Shown here: piece by piece, positions 36,583 to 47,344 of the stretch | How the letters are laid out: every line of letters starts with the position of its first letter | How positions within the stretch are numbered: the first letter of the stretch is position 1 | Source: Lingula anatina | Lineage: Eukaryota; Brachiopoda; Lingulata; Lingulida; Lingulidae | Direction of reading: 5' to 3' | Length of the DNA stretch: 64,000 nucleotides | Assembly (NCBI RefSeq): GCF_001039355.2 | Contig: NW_019775425.1 | Coordinates: 582,542-646,541 of the forward strand | Notes under the pieces: generated by a model | The model's database searches: none | What the model was told of the DNA's origin: nothing | Seen by the model: only the letters and a program-made list of their open reading frames with translations | Position numbers and translations under genes: made by a program

Positions 36583-38988
36583 ATGGCTTCAACAGATATG
36601 TCTCTGTACGTGATTCCTCTGTTGTTCGTGTGTGTAACCTTGGGTGGGACCAGTCACGCTCATTGCTTATTTAAAGGCTTTTTAAAAAGAAGGTACCTCA
36701 AAGGATATTTTCTTCCGTTCAACTTGGTTTTAGCAGGCCTTCTACCATGCACCATGCTAGCGGTAATGGAGGGCGCAGACGCAATCCTATCACGGTTCCT
36801 AGGTATATGTTTACCGACGTGGTGGTTCATCAAGTTGTTCTTAGAAGTGACAAGCAGAACGACTATGCTCATCACAACGGCGCTGATCGCCGTTCATTCC
36901 GCCTTATTCGTCAAAAGCAGGACAAACAAAGACAAGGAGCGGCTTCAAAGTTTCAGCACGTTTGGTTCATGTGGGGGATGGTTGAGTGGCATATGTATGG
37001 GCACGTATTGGACGGTGATGGCGTCTTTACATGGAGAGAGCCCCAAAGATGATTATCATGGCGACCAGTGCTCAATCACAATGTACCGTCTCATTTACAT
37101 TTCCCAGCCCAACATAACGTGCGTCTTCACGGTACTATTCGTATTAGTGGTTCTAATAACGATCGCATCTTATTGTGCTATCATTCACTACATTAAGAAA
37201 AGGCGGTTAACTGATAAACCTACCCTTAACCCTGTTTGGGTGACGCATCAAAGCTCAGAAATGGACGTCTCAAAAAATCCTCGAAGAAAACTGAGATCAC
37301 AGTTTAGCAGGAGTAAACACACTTTGGGAGCCATCGGCCTCCACACGAATGCCTCAAAAATGTCCCCAACGGACGCATCTGGCATACCCACCAGAAAACG
37401 GGGTCTTCAGTGCCTAACACGCAACAAGATAATGCCTTTTCCACTGCATTATGGATCACATGTAAACAGTGGCAACTATGAATGTTTTGGCGATGGTACT
37501 AGTGCATTTAAATCCAGCACCATCAGCGAAAAATCCGTAATGATTAGGAGATCTCAATCAACCATCAAATTGGATTCTCTGGGAAAAGACGACGTGACAC
37601 CCATTCAGCTTATAAATACATCGGTTACGTCGCCCAAAGAGGTCACAGCATTTGGTTCCTATATTACCAAAACGACAGAAGTACTAGTCACCAACCATCG
37701 ATATCACGAAGAGGCCTCCAGCATGAGTTCTACTGGTTTGCACGCCATCAGCAAAAGCTTGACAGTCAACCAAAGGCCGTCTTTTCGACAGCTACACGAT
37801 TTACGCGGAAGGTCCACGCAAAATTTGCAAGCGGAAACGGCAAAGGCATCTATAAGAAGTCAACCCTTATTAGAGACTTCGACAAACGCTCCGATATTCG
37901 TCTCATTTCCTTCTGTTCGTCAACACACGGAAAATGCCCCAAGAAGCACCCCCTCCTCTTTTCTTTTTCCAAGAGAGCCTGAAGTAATATCAAGAAGCAC
38001 CCCTCCCTCTTTTCTTTTTCCAAGAGAACCTGAATTAATATCAAGAAGTTCTTCCTCCTCTTTTCTGTTTCCAAGAGAGCCTGAAGCTATCTCAAGGAGT
38101 GCTCCCCCCTCCTTTCTGTTTCAAAGAGAGTCCGAAGTAATATCAAAAAGCAGCCCCTCCACTTTTCTTTTTCCAAGAGAGCTTGAAGTAATCCCAAGAA
38201 GTACTCCCTCCTCTTTTCTGTTACCAAAACAACCTCAAATTATATCAAGAAATACTTCCGCCTCTTTGCTGTGTCCAATAGAGCCTGAAGTAATCTCAAG
38301 GAGTACTTCCTCCTCTGTTTTGTTTACAAGAAAGGCTGAAGTAGTCCCAAGATGTACTTCTTCTCAAGTAATCCCAAGAGAACCTGAAACAGTGATCACC
38401 GGTAGCTGTATACCAGATGATAAGGTTAGGTTAGGCGTCAGCAGACGTTTACCTCCTTTGTTATTACAGAGAAACACGGGTTTCAACTTGCGTCGACAAC
38501 GTAGGCTTAATCGAACACAATCGCTCAGTCACATGGCGCCGTCGCCGCCAAAGCCCCATTTGTTCGATGACCAAACAGCAGAAAACAGCAGAAAGTCATC
38601 GAGAAAGATGTCCTTGGATGCGACTGAAACAATGCAAGAAAACACGTGTACTGAAATCAGTAAGCATGAATCTGTTAGCACGAGTCGTACTCCTGCGTGC
38701 AATAACGTGCCACCCAGGCAAATTAGAAGAGCACCTCACGTAAGTGCTGTGATAAAAGCTTGCTTATATAGTTCAACAATTGTTGTTTCCTTTCTACCGT
38801 TGTGTCTCGTGATGATTCTTGCACCTGAAATATCTGAAAATGCATTTTGTACACTTTACCCACTAGTGCAAAGTTGGTCATACCTCGGGTTTACCATGAA
38901 CACCTACCTTTACATTCTGAGTAACAAGTCCATTACTAATATCTTTTTAAAATCCCGATTAACCGTATTCGGTGCGCTCGGTATGTAA
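36583..38988 (+). CDS. Rhodopsin-like GPCR with a giant third intracellular loop (single exon)
   Basis: 801 aa in one open frame; the ATG sits in AAACATGG. Seven hydrophobic segments lie at about 8-28, 42-63, 77-110, 126-149, 175-204, 724-747 and 753-779. C76 and C163 could form the conserved TM3-ECL2 disulfide. TM2 keeps NL-x-LAGLLP, but the usual Asp is Gly. The DRY position is not DRY (IAVHSALF), TM6 has FLPL without CWxP, and TM7 ends NTYLY instead of NPxxY. The loop between TM5 and TM6 is about 518 residues and holds nine repeats (separate entry). The ligand is unknown. It is probably a divergent class A receptor at the plasma membrane; the altered switch motifs leave its G-protein coupling open. 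GC content is higher than its surroundings. Confidence 0.8.
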   Translation: MASTDMSLYVIPLLFVCVTLGGTSHAHCLFKGFLKRRYLKGYFLPFNLVLAGLLPCTMLAVMEGADAILSRFLGICLPTWWFIKLFLEVTSRTTMLITTALIAVHSALFVKSRTNKDKERLQSFSTFGSCGGWLSGICMGTYWTVMASLHGESPKDDYHGDQCSITMYRLIYISQPNITCVFTVLFVLVVLITIASYCAIIHYIKKRRLTDKPTLNPVWVTHQSSEMDVSKNPRRKLRSQFSRSKHTLGAIGLHTNASKMSPTDASGIPTRKRGLQCLTRNKIMPFPLHYGSHVNSGNYECFGDGTSAFKSSTISEKSVMIRRSQSTIKLDSLGKDDVTPIQLINTSVTSPKEVTAFGSYITKTTEVLVTNHRYHEEASSMSSTGLHAISKSLTVNQRPSFRQLHDLRGRSTQNLQAETAKASIRSQPLLETSTNAPIFVSFPSVRQHTENAPRSTPSSFLFPREPEVISRSTPPSFLFPREPELISRSSSSSFLFPREPEAISRSAPPSFLFQRESEVISKSSPSTFLFPRELEVIPRSTPSSFLLPKQPQIISRNTSASLLCPIEPEVISRSTSSSVLFTRKAEVVPRCTSSQVIPREPETVITGSCIPDDKVRLGVSRRLPPLLLQRNTGFNLRRQRRLNRTQSLSHMAPSPPKPHLFDDQTAENSRKSSRKMSLDATETMQENTCTEISKHESVSTSRTPACNNVPPRQIRRAPHVSAVIKACLYSSTIVVSFLPLCLVMILAPEISENAFCTLYPLVQSWSYLGFTMNTYLYILSNKSITNIFLKSRLTVFGALGM
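37942..38397 (+). repeat. Nine tandem 51-bp coding repeats in the GPCR loop
   Basis: Each unit encodes 17 residues of the type RSTPPSFLFPREPEVIS; the last is shortened. Conserved positions are R-S, S-F-L-F, P-R-E and the final V/I-I/V-S. The Ser/Thr-rich start with basic residues could be a phosphorylation or binding array (inference). Confidence 0.9.
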
Positions 38989-40145
38989 AGATAGTCAATC
39001 TTGTATTCAGGTCTTAGGCGAATTAAATAGTTTAGTCCAGCTTCTCTTCGAATTTCAGGAAAGCACATATGTAGTTTTCTGTGACTTAAATTATTCTATC
39101 CAATTTGCGCGTTAATTTAAGTTGTTTGAACACAAAAGTTCAGGCGCAATGAGTATAACTGGCCTATATTTTAAGTTAATTTTTGTGGAGTGAATAAAAC
39201 TTTTAAAAAAACTGTGTGTCAGCTTGAGATGTTTAGTCACCGGCGCAATTTACCCTGACAAAATATTTGTAGATTCAGCCATGAGTTTAAAATTTTCTCC
39301 GGCGTACTAGTCCTGGTAGCCTGTTGACTGAGAACTTAAGGCACAGACTGATAGATTAATCATCTTTGACAGTTACGTTTGTTTTCAGTTAGTTTTTCTT
39401 ACATGACATTATTTTTTGTTTCTGTTAATAGTCATTACTTCACATAATCGTACTTTATTAATGCAATTGTAGTTGTCTAGAGTTTGATAATTATGGTTTA
39501 TATCAATAAAGTTCATTAAATTGTTATCATGTAATTCTGTTATACCTCGTGTCGAGTATCTTGGCGACTCTCTTCGAGTTTCCTGACGTAAATTTTCACA
39601 AACAAAAATTCTGTTCATCAAGGTTTCCAATATTATCAATCACATATATTGAAAATTAAACGGCCTTTCAAAAACAATAAGCATTCAACCCACGAACAGA
39701 TTGAATGCAACTTCTGACAACAGGGCCTTAATAGGCTTCCTCACCTCTTACACCATCAATCACGAACAGTGCATGAAATACAGGAACTTTCCTCCATCTA
39801 TGGAAAATTTATGTACAGATTCTCAAACTTTAAGGAACAAGGTTTCCATATCTATCAACTGGCGCATTAAAAAGCGGGTGTGGGAGCCACAATGTTGAAG
39901 AGGGATTCAATACACTGAACAGAACGTTTTCATACGTAGTTTCACGGTGTCTACAAATCGAAAATCACAAGGGCGCCCAGTATGGACATTTGACGCAGTG
40001 TGTGCACTTTTTTCAAAAATGTTAATTCAACACTTTTTTTTTCTTAACATTTCATGCAAAAAGTACTAAGGGAAATCGAGGGCAAAACGCAAACCATAAT
40101 ACTTTGTGTTGGACCCTATAAAGAATACATCATTTCAGTACATCG
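38989..40145. other. GPCR 3' flank and intergenic spacer
   Basis: AATAAA at 39193-39198 would give the GPCR a 3' UTR of about 0.2 kb. The rest is AT-rich and I see no gene. AATAAA on the minus strand at 40151-40146 is a candidate polyadenylation signal for the SRSF gene. Confidence 0.5.
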
Positions 40146-40630
40146 TTTATTTTTGACAAAATTATAACTCTCATTACAATGATACTACATAATTACAACA
40201 TTTTACAGTTATTTTTTTAATCGTGCTGTACTTTTATCATAACCTCCCACCTCAACTTCGACTGTCATCTATATATAATGTACAAAACGAAAACAAAAAC
40301 CACTTACACAGGGCTTCATTTTCTCTACAAACAAATAAAAGAAATAAAATCCTTCAGTTCTGAGCCATTCTTACATTTAAAGCTCTGTTATTGCTCAAAT
40401 CTTGAATTAGCATACTATTGAGAATGTCATATACACATTTTTCGTGAAGATAGTTGTTAAACACCAGATTCGGCGCTCGACATAAAAAAGTACTAATGCC
40501 CCCAAAATAAAATAGTGTAATCTGTTCAGTCACCTCTTGCCACCAAATTGGACATTGTTGTCAAAAGAATAGGTGCAAATTGTATATTTTCAAAGAGTTC
40601 CAAGATTTGTGCCGCAGATAGATCACGACC

Positions 40631-43600
40631 TTAGTCATCCCCAGCAGGAGATTTTTCACCATTTTCTTGAGGGGGTGGCGACTTTGATTTACTCCTGGAT
40701 GCCGACTTAGCGTGGCTGGCACTGCGGGAACGGCTACGAGGGGATCTGGACCTGCTGCGGCTTTTGCTTCGGCTCTTACTGCGTGGGGATCTCGACCTGG
40801 AGCGGGACCTGGATCTGGACTTGGAACGGCTTCTGCTTCGACTGTGTGAGCGTGACCTCGACCTACTGTTAGAATGACTGGAATTAATCAAGGTTTCTAA
40901 AAAGTTAATACAACTGTTTAAATAAAAGATGTGCATCGTTCCAAAGACTACCTTAAATATCCTTCCATCAAACTCATGGGGGCAAATTAGTTCCAAAATA
41001 TAATTTAAAACATTAACAGGGTTGTTGTTGCATTCAACTTTACACCAAAGTGGGTAAATATACAAACTTAACAGAAACAAAGCAACAAAACTAAAATGTA
41101 AAAACATATTTAGCTAATAACTTGGCATGTCGACTTTCTTTTAGTCTTACAAGAAACTACTGTCAAACTAGTATGGTGGTTTATATAATATATGCATTAC
41201 TAGGAATCCACACTTGCTTTTTATGTAATTTTAATGCAATTGTTACCTTCTCCTCCTACTACTCCTAGACTTATCTTCTACAAGCTTTATGCGCCTGCCA
41301 TTCAAATCTGTGTCATCAAGTTTGTCAAGAGCATTCTTCAAGTCTGAATAGGTAGCAAACTCCACAACCCTGAAAGAATAATTTTTCATAGCAAAAATAA
41401 GCAACAAAAGGTGGCATTTCTTTAATTATAATATTTATCCAATTTTACATGTATTTTTGATACATATAAAATTTATGGCGAGAGTTCCAAGAATCAATCA
41501 TCCTAGTTTAAGTTACCATAATGCCTTGCATGATTGTAAACTTGATACTAAATCTATGATAGCAAAATGAGAAAGGTTTTCCTTCAAAATTCAGCAATGT
41601 TAAGTTGGTAATTTATTCCATGAAAGAGAGAGAGAGCCCTTTGGAACTGCGTATTTATAACAATTTTTCAGAAATGTTTTACAAACCAGCATTTTTTTAA
41701 ATTTTAAGTTCCTTTTGGAGTTTTTTTTTAAGTTTTTGTAAACATTTAATATCTTAGCATTCCATTTTATTACAAATACAATATTTAAACATTGTGTAAC
41801 TAACCTTGGGGTTGAGATTTAAATGAATTAATTATTATATTAAACATGTAGTAACTTGAACACCACAAGATTTAAAACCAACATACCCTTCATTTTTCCT
41901 CTGCTTATGCGCATCTGCATAAGTAACTTCTCCAGCCTGTCTCATGTAGTCTTTAAGGTCCTTAAAGTAGAAGATCCCACGGTAAGAAATTTTAAATATA
42001 CTTAATAATCAACTAGAATAGCAAACAGAGCAAAATATTTTAAGTGACACCTACACATCACTGTCATCTTCCATCGGAGCACCTTGCAGATAATACACCC
42101 CACCCATTTATTTAAAAATTACAGTGACTTCCAGTCAAAAGTTATCACAGCTCCTTGCTGACCAACGTATTCATTCAACATAGGATAAGATTTTTAAATT
42201 TTGCTCAAAATTATCATTGACTTTACCTCTCCTTTTGAACTGAAACTTTTGGCATCATGGCCCAAGAAAAGTGCCCCATATGGTTTGGAAAGGTTTAGTG
42301 GTATGAGTGCACCCAGTGAGCAAGACCTGACAGAGGATGGTCCACCTTTTCACAATCCCTCTTTCTCGTCTACTGGATGCTCATCTACACTTTCTTTCAA
42401 AGAGCCTCCTTTTTGCTAGAGATGCCAGCCCAAAATAGGAAGAGATCACATCATCACTGGGACCTTCGGTTTTAATTTGTTTGACCTCAATCACATTGAA
42501 GATTGTGATGCCCTGAACCTAGCAGACTCAACTTTCCAATGACGAAAGTTGAGCCGGACAGGCAAGTGCTTTATTTTCTCAGCAGCCTTACAGCCAGCCT
42601 TAGAGCTTGGATACAAGGAGAGCTCCTCCAGGAGGAAGTGTGAACCCTTAGAGCTTTCTTTTTTTCACACATGCCCGTCAGCCAGTGAGCGGATGGGGAC
42701 CCAGTATGGAGTAGAATAGCACCTCAGCTGAATAAACTGACCACAAACAGTGGGTGGAAGGGTGGTGGATTGATAGACCCATATTGAGATAACTTCTGCC
42801 AGACACCTCATCAAGCCTCACCTGATTCGCAAGTCCAGCTTAAGGAAATGAAGATAACATACGTTTAACAATGTAACAACAAGGCAGCACCAGTCAGGTA
42901 TCATGAGAGAAAGAGCCAAGCGCGAAGAATAACTAAGCTAAAATATGCATGCGTGAAAAATCTTTACCCCCTCTACAATTTGCATAGCTTTATGCCTTGG
43001 CCAAGCAAGTGAAACCCAAATAATATTTAATCATTTTGCTCCCCCCCCCCTTTATTTGACCATAACACCGAATTTTAATTGACTTAATGTTAGCAAAGCA
43101 GAAGCAATATTATGCAGATGAAGAAATTTCTGAATTAGTCAACAGACAAGAGATCTGTATTTTTAATAGAAATTCTTCACCCACTGTTGAAAAGATTACA
43201 GACTAGTTTTAGTGCTTCCTTAGCAGAGGTTTCAACATACAGAAAGTCCAAAATCAAAAACATCACTTTTGACAGACATGCAAGACTGTGCTCTTGCTTT
43301 AACAGTTCTACCCCATTTTTTCCCCCAAAAATGTCATGTCAAATTTTCTCTTAAAAAGGAAGCTGCAAAACAGACTGTCTGATACTAACTGGTGCTGATG
43401 AAATACAGTATATTACAAAACAGAAACTTGGTTTACCTGCCAGCTGACCCTCGAGGACAGGTTTTCCACCACCAACCTGTACTCGGTTCTTGTTGGAGGT
43501 CCATACCTGATAAAGCAGATGTGAAAACAACATGTTATGCTTTAAATACAAACTAAAAACATACCTCAACCTTCCATTGAGACATGTACAAAATTAACCC

Positions 43601-45721
43601 CTTTAAATTTCTGATGTTCAGTTAAGTTGGGATAAGTCTTCCTCACTATCATTCAGACCCGAAAGATTAGCTCATCATTACACCAGATACTTTCTTATCT
43701 GCATTTTCTCATCCTTGCAACAATAAATATTTTGTACTTTTCCAATTTAATAATTACATCAGTAAATGACATTGTAAATGCCCTTTCTCCTACAGTTCTC
43801 ATTCATTTAGTCACATTTTTAACATGACCTCTATTAATATTGCTAAAGCAGTGTTTTTTGTTTTTTTAGAAAACTTCCAAAATGATTTTGCACTAACTAC
43901 ACAATTTGGTGGTGGAGAGCACGTGTTTAACAGTTGAAAATATGTCTGTCATGAACAGGAACAATCATAACAACACATGGTCACAAAGCCCAAAATGAAT
44001 CACTGCTGTCATTAAATATCATGTAGATTTTCCAGGCCAGGATAATTTTTGGAAAAAAAAATTCCCCCTTTTCAAATTCGATTTCTGTGAAAGGCATATT
44101 TTTGTAGTAAAACTCACCTGTTAGACTGGTTCCGGGAGTTACCATGCGAAGAACTGAAAGCAAAAATTTGCATGATATACTCCCGATTTCTTATGTAAAA
44201 ATTTAATAAAACGCCAATTTATGGCTTAAAACTTTGCATGTGAGAAAGAAAAAAATTCCAAAATTGGGCTTCTGATCAAAGCTGGAAATGCCTTAATGAG
44301 GTGTTTTTTGCCTTCCCCATTCTCCTGGCCTGGATACTACAATGGAAGATTCATTTGGGCATGCAAACAATGTCTTGTCAGGTCACATTCCTGTCATCAA
44401 TGACCCAGCTTGATGCTGACACCATGCATTCTACTTTGGCTTACTTGTCACGGCCTCCACTTCCTCTACTGCGACGTGAAGGCATTTGATAGCCACGGTC
44501 TCGAGAACGCCTCAAATCCTCACCTCTTGGGACGCCTCTAGCATGCTCAAGCATCACTCTGGAATTCAACAACAAAGATCTAGCATGAACAATTCATCCA
44601 AGATAACCAAAACCCTTACTTGTCAATCCAACTGGGTCTCCTTGATCGATATCCTCCATCTCGTCCACCCCCACCTCCACTGCCACCCCCACGGCGCATT
44701 GGCCCGCGTGCATGCTCAACAATTACCCTAGAAAAAAACAAACTGCATAACAACACCCCATTTCACATACCAGGTGCTAGGTAGCTGACAGTTTACTTAC
44801 ATCTGTTGACAAAAGGCACCATTTTCCAACCTCATCTGTTTACAGGACTTATTTCTATTCAGATTTTTTTCTAGGTCTGTTTAACATTGATACTGTTTTA
44901 TCTTTAACAAAGAGTCCACAAAGTGTCTTGCTCCTTGCAAATTTCTTAACTGCATTCTCCCTCAAATCAGATACTTGACATAAATGATAATGCAACATCC
45001 AGGTTTGGGCAGAAAAGGAGAAAAACCCTGAAGTCTCCATCTTCCACAGCACACATCCAAACCTTTTCTTAGTAGGCATTACATTCTGAAAATCTGTAAT
45101 AAAGCTCAAACATGTTTCAATCTAACTTACTGTAGTACTTATTATAACAATAATCACTTAAATTACCAGCTGTAAGAAATAATATCCAACTCAACATGAC
45201 AAAAACTTCTGCTTGTTGCTAGTTACCTTTCACCACACAAATCTTTTCCGTTGAGTTCATAAACTGCATCATCAGCATCTCTGTAATCGTCGAATTCCTA
45301 AAAAAAAAAAAATTTAAAAAAAACTGACAATATAGGTACCATCTCAAAATTTACATTAACTTTAGAACAACTCATTTCTCTCAAAAACTCATTTCTCTAA
45401 AAATACAAAAAATTAGCAAGACATTCTACTGAATATATAAGGGTAGAAACTGACAATATAGGTACCATCTCAAAATTTACATTAACTTTAGAACAACTCA
45501 TTTCTCTAAAAATACAAAAAATCAGCAAGACATTCTACTGAATATATAAGGGTAGGCCGAGTTATGTGATTGGATGTTATAAATAGAAAAATACTAACCA
45601 CAAATCCATAACCATTTTTCAGCATTACATCTCGTATTCTTCCATATCCTTTAAAAAACCTCTCCACATCTCTTTCTCTAGCATTGTAAGATAGACGTCC
45701 TATGTACACTCTGGTGCCCAT
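40631..45721 (-). CDS. SRSF4/5/6: SR-rich splicing factor of the SRSF4/5/6 type
   Basis: SR proteins bind exonic enhancers and recruit the spliceosome in the nucleus. Exons: 45721-45599, 45297-45227, 44727-44620, 44558-44445, 44153-44118, 43506-43437, 41960-41887, 41369-41247, 40877-40631. RRM1 has RNP2 VYIGRL and RNP1 KNGYGFV-EF across exons 1-2. RRM2 has SWQ-DLKD across a splice junction, the heptapeptide diagnostic of SR pseudo-RRMs. The tail is an SR/KS repeat region ending [16 protein letters not shown]. Length is 283 or 285 aa with one of the two alternative exons, 321 aa with both. An acceptor (TTTTAG) 4 nt upstream of the ATG implies a 5' UTR intron with its donor at 46577. The last exon has a second in-frame acceptor 12 nt downstream (40865). 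Confidence 0.92.
42060..42850 (-). other. GC-richer block in SRSF intron 6, possible alternative exon
   Basis: This block is visibly richer in G and C than the AT-rich intron around it. On the minus strand it contains an acceptor-like TTCATTTCCTTAAG near 42842 and a donor-like AATCAG|GTGAGG about 17 nt later. SR genes commonly carry stop-containing poison exons in long introns. No exon borders can be fixed here. Confidence 0.3.
43610..43687 (-). ncRNA. C/D-box snoRNA, copy A (SRSF intron)
   Basis: On the minus strand: terminal stem TCTGGTGT/ACATCAGA, C box ATGATGA, D' box CTGA after the guide ATCTTTCGGGT, C'-like ATGATAG, and D box CTGA after CCCAACTTAA. The D' guide is complementary to ACCCGAAAGAT, which I recall as a conserved large-subunit rRNA segment (ACCCGAAAGATGG). 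The 3' end lies about 100 nt upstream of the exon 6 acceptor, the usual place for intron-hosted snoRNAs. Confidence 0.75.
44445..44727 (-). CDS. Duplicated SRSF exons 3 and 4, candidate mutually exclusive pair
   Basis: Exon 44727-44620 (108 nt) encodes [13 protein letters not shown]-rich...SWIDK; exon 44558-44445 (114 nt) encodes [15 protein letters not shown]...GGRDK. Both are phase 2 in and out. Both supply the last RRM1 strand and linker that follow LCGER and precede YGPPTRTEY. Vertebrate SRSF4/5/6 has only one such VIVEHARG unit, so using both would duplicate a strand; alternative use is more likely. Confidence 0.7.
45321..45559. repeat. 126-bp tandem duplication in SRSF intron 2
   Basis: Two nearly identical units start AAACTGACAATATAGG and end GAATATATAAGGGTAG. 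They lie between exons 1 and 2. Confidence 0.85.
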
Positions 45722-45847
45722 TTTTCTAAAATGACAAAACTAAAATATACAACATTTATTTAAGAAGGGTACTACCCTACACATTGTCTCTTTATCTCAA
45801 CATTCTTAAGAATAAATAGCCTTTCTAAATCTCAACCTAATGTCATA

Positions 45848-45926
45848 TCTGGTGCTCAGTTAAGTTGGGATTGGTCTTCCTCAGAAATATTTCAGACCCG
45901 AAAGATTAGCTCATCATAACACCAGA
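45848..45926 (-). ncRNA. C/D-box snoRNA, copy B (SRSF 5' UTR intron)
   Basis: Paralogue of copy A with the same C box, D' guide (AGCTAATCTTTCGGGT) and D guide (ATCCCAACTTAA) but a different C' region. The terminal stem is TCTGGTGT/GCACCAGA: a G-U pair in A is G-C here, which supports the fold. It lies about 120 nt upstream of the coding exon 1 acceptor. Confidence 0.75.
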
Positions 45927-46020
45927 CAATTGATTTTAAATAGTAATCCCCACCTTTTCTTTTTTCATGATTTAAAAAGAACCATTTCTCTTTTTGTTGA
46001 CTAACAATATAGGTTTTAAC

Positions 46021-46178
46021 GGGGGCGTCTCGATAGTCCGAAGGTTCATTGGTCCGAAAAGTGGTACCATTTTCATCGATTTTTTAATCAAAGGTTCATT
46101 GGTCCGAAGGTTCTATAGTGAACATTCGGACCAATGAACCTTCGGACTATTGAACCTTCGGACTATCGCTACGGCCCC
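46021..46178. mobile_element. Complete 158-bp TIR element with 9-bp target duplication
   Basis: Termini GGGGGCGTCTCGATAGTCCG and GGGGCCGTAGCGATAGTCCG (read inward) enclose repeated AGGTTCATTGGTCCGAA units. GGTTTTAAC flanks both sides (46012-46020 and 46179-46187). A 9-bp duplication is typical of Mutator-like elements, and 8 bp with a shared G would suit hAT. It lies in the SRSF 5' UTR intron. Confidence 0.8.
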
Positions 46179-46576
46179 GGTTTTAACATTCAAAAATAGA
46201 TGATTTGGAATCATTTAATTAAGTTTAGCGCATGAATCTTATTGAAAACCGAACTTCTCTAAAAACACGTAGACGAAATTAAGAACCAGCCATGACTTAT
46301 CTAAAAATAAGACTGCATACGCATTTACAAAGACGAACATGATAAAATAACCTCAACATCTTTTTCACATTTATCGTTCAGAGAGCGTGGTTTTCGCATC
46401 CGCCAAAATTTCGTCCAAACTAAGCGGCTTTAAAGCATTGTTTTCTTCCTGTGCAACAAATAATGTGTCCCGTATTCATAAAAATCTGGAACTTTAAGCT
46501 CTGATGAAACAACATGGTAGATGTTATCATTCTGGTAGTTGCTTCACAGAATATAATATTTCGAAAGAAAGTTTAC

Positions 46577-46650
46577 CTGTATCACTGTCTCACTCAAACC
46601 TCTCACAAAAATGGCTCCTGCTACGGGGTTGGGTTCGCATCACGTGAGGA
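46577..46650 (-). promoter_or_regulatory. Candidate SRSF 5' UTR exon and promoter
   Basis: The minus strand shows GTGATACAG|GTAAAC at 46577, a good donor for a non-coding first exon, preceded upstream by a CACGTG E-box at 46641-46646. The TSS is probably near 46,620-46,660; its exact position is not determined. Confidence 0.4.
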
Positions 46651-47344
46651 AAGGGGTTCCCAAGCTGAGACAGGACTGTTACGCAGCAGGTTTTCGCTTT
46701 CCTTGCATCTTTGCACATAAAATTTGTATCTTATTTATTCCGAAAACCTTTAGAAAACGGTCTTTCATAGTTCATATCAACGCCTTCTTATGGTTTTCAT
46801 TTTTTTCAGAAATAAAACCTTTCAACGTCCTTTGAGCTGCCATCTGGTGACAATCTTGACAGCCATGTGACTGTAGCACAAGGCGATTTCAGTGTGCTTG
46901 TTGAGATGAAGCACATACCCAAATTGCGGCACGATTGCTTTTAAGAAGAACGATTGGTCATGTCACGCGTTCTTTTGGCACCCTTTTCAAGATTAACAGC
47001 ACATCTTATTTGGAAATATATATTAAATACTCTTCAAAGTGCTAAATATTACCGTTAGTATCAATCCTTTTCACAACAAGGAGATAGAACGGGTGATAGA
47101 AACAGGAGAGTATGTTTATCTTGGGCAAAGATTCAGCTTCAATTAACAAAACACTGGAGAGTCTAAATTTAGACTAAAAAAATAAATGCAGGATGAGAGG
47201 CATTCACACAAGACCATGTTCAAGACTACCCTCCCTACTAGCACAAAATCCATGCGTAAGCACTCCTATTGTCGATTTTGATATGAACGCTGCCATATCG
47301 TCAATAGGCAGAATAGGAGTGCAAACGTACGGATTTCGTGCTAC

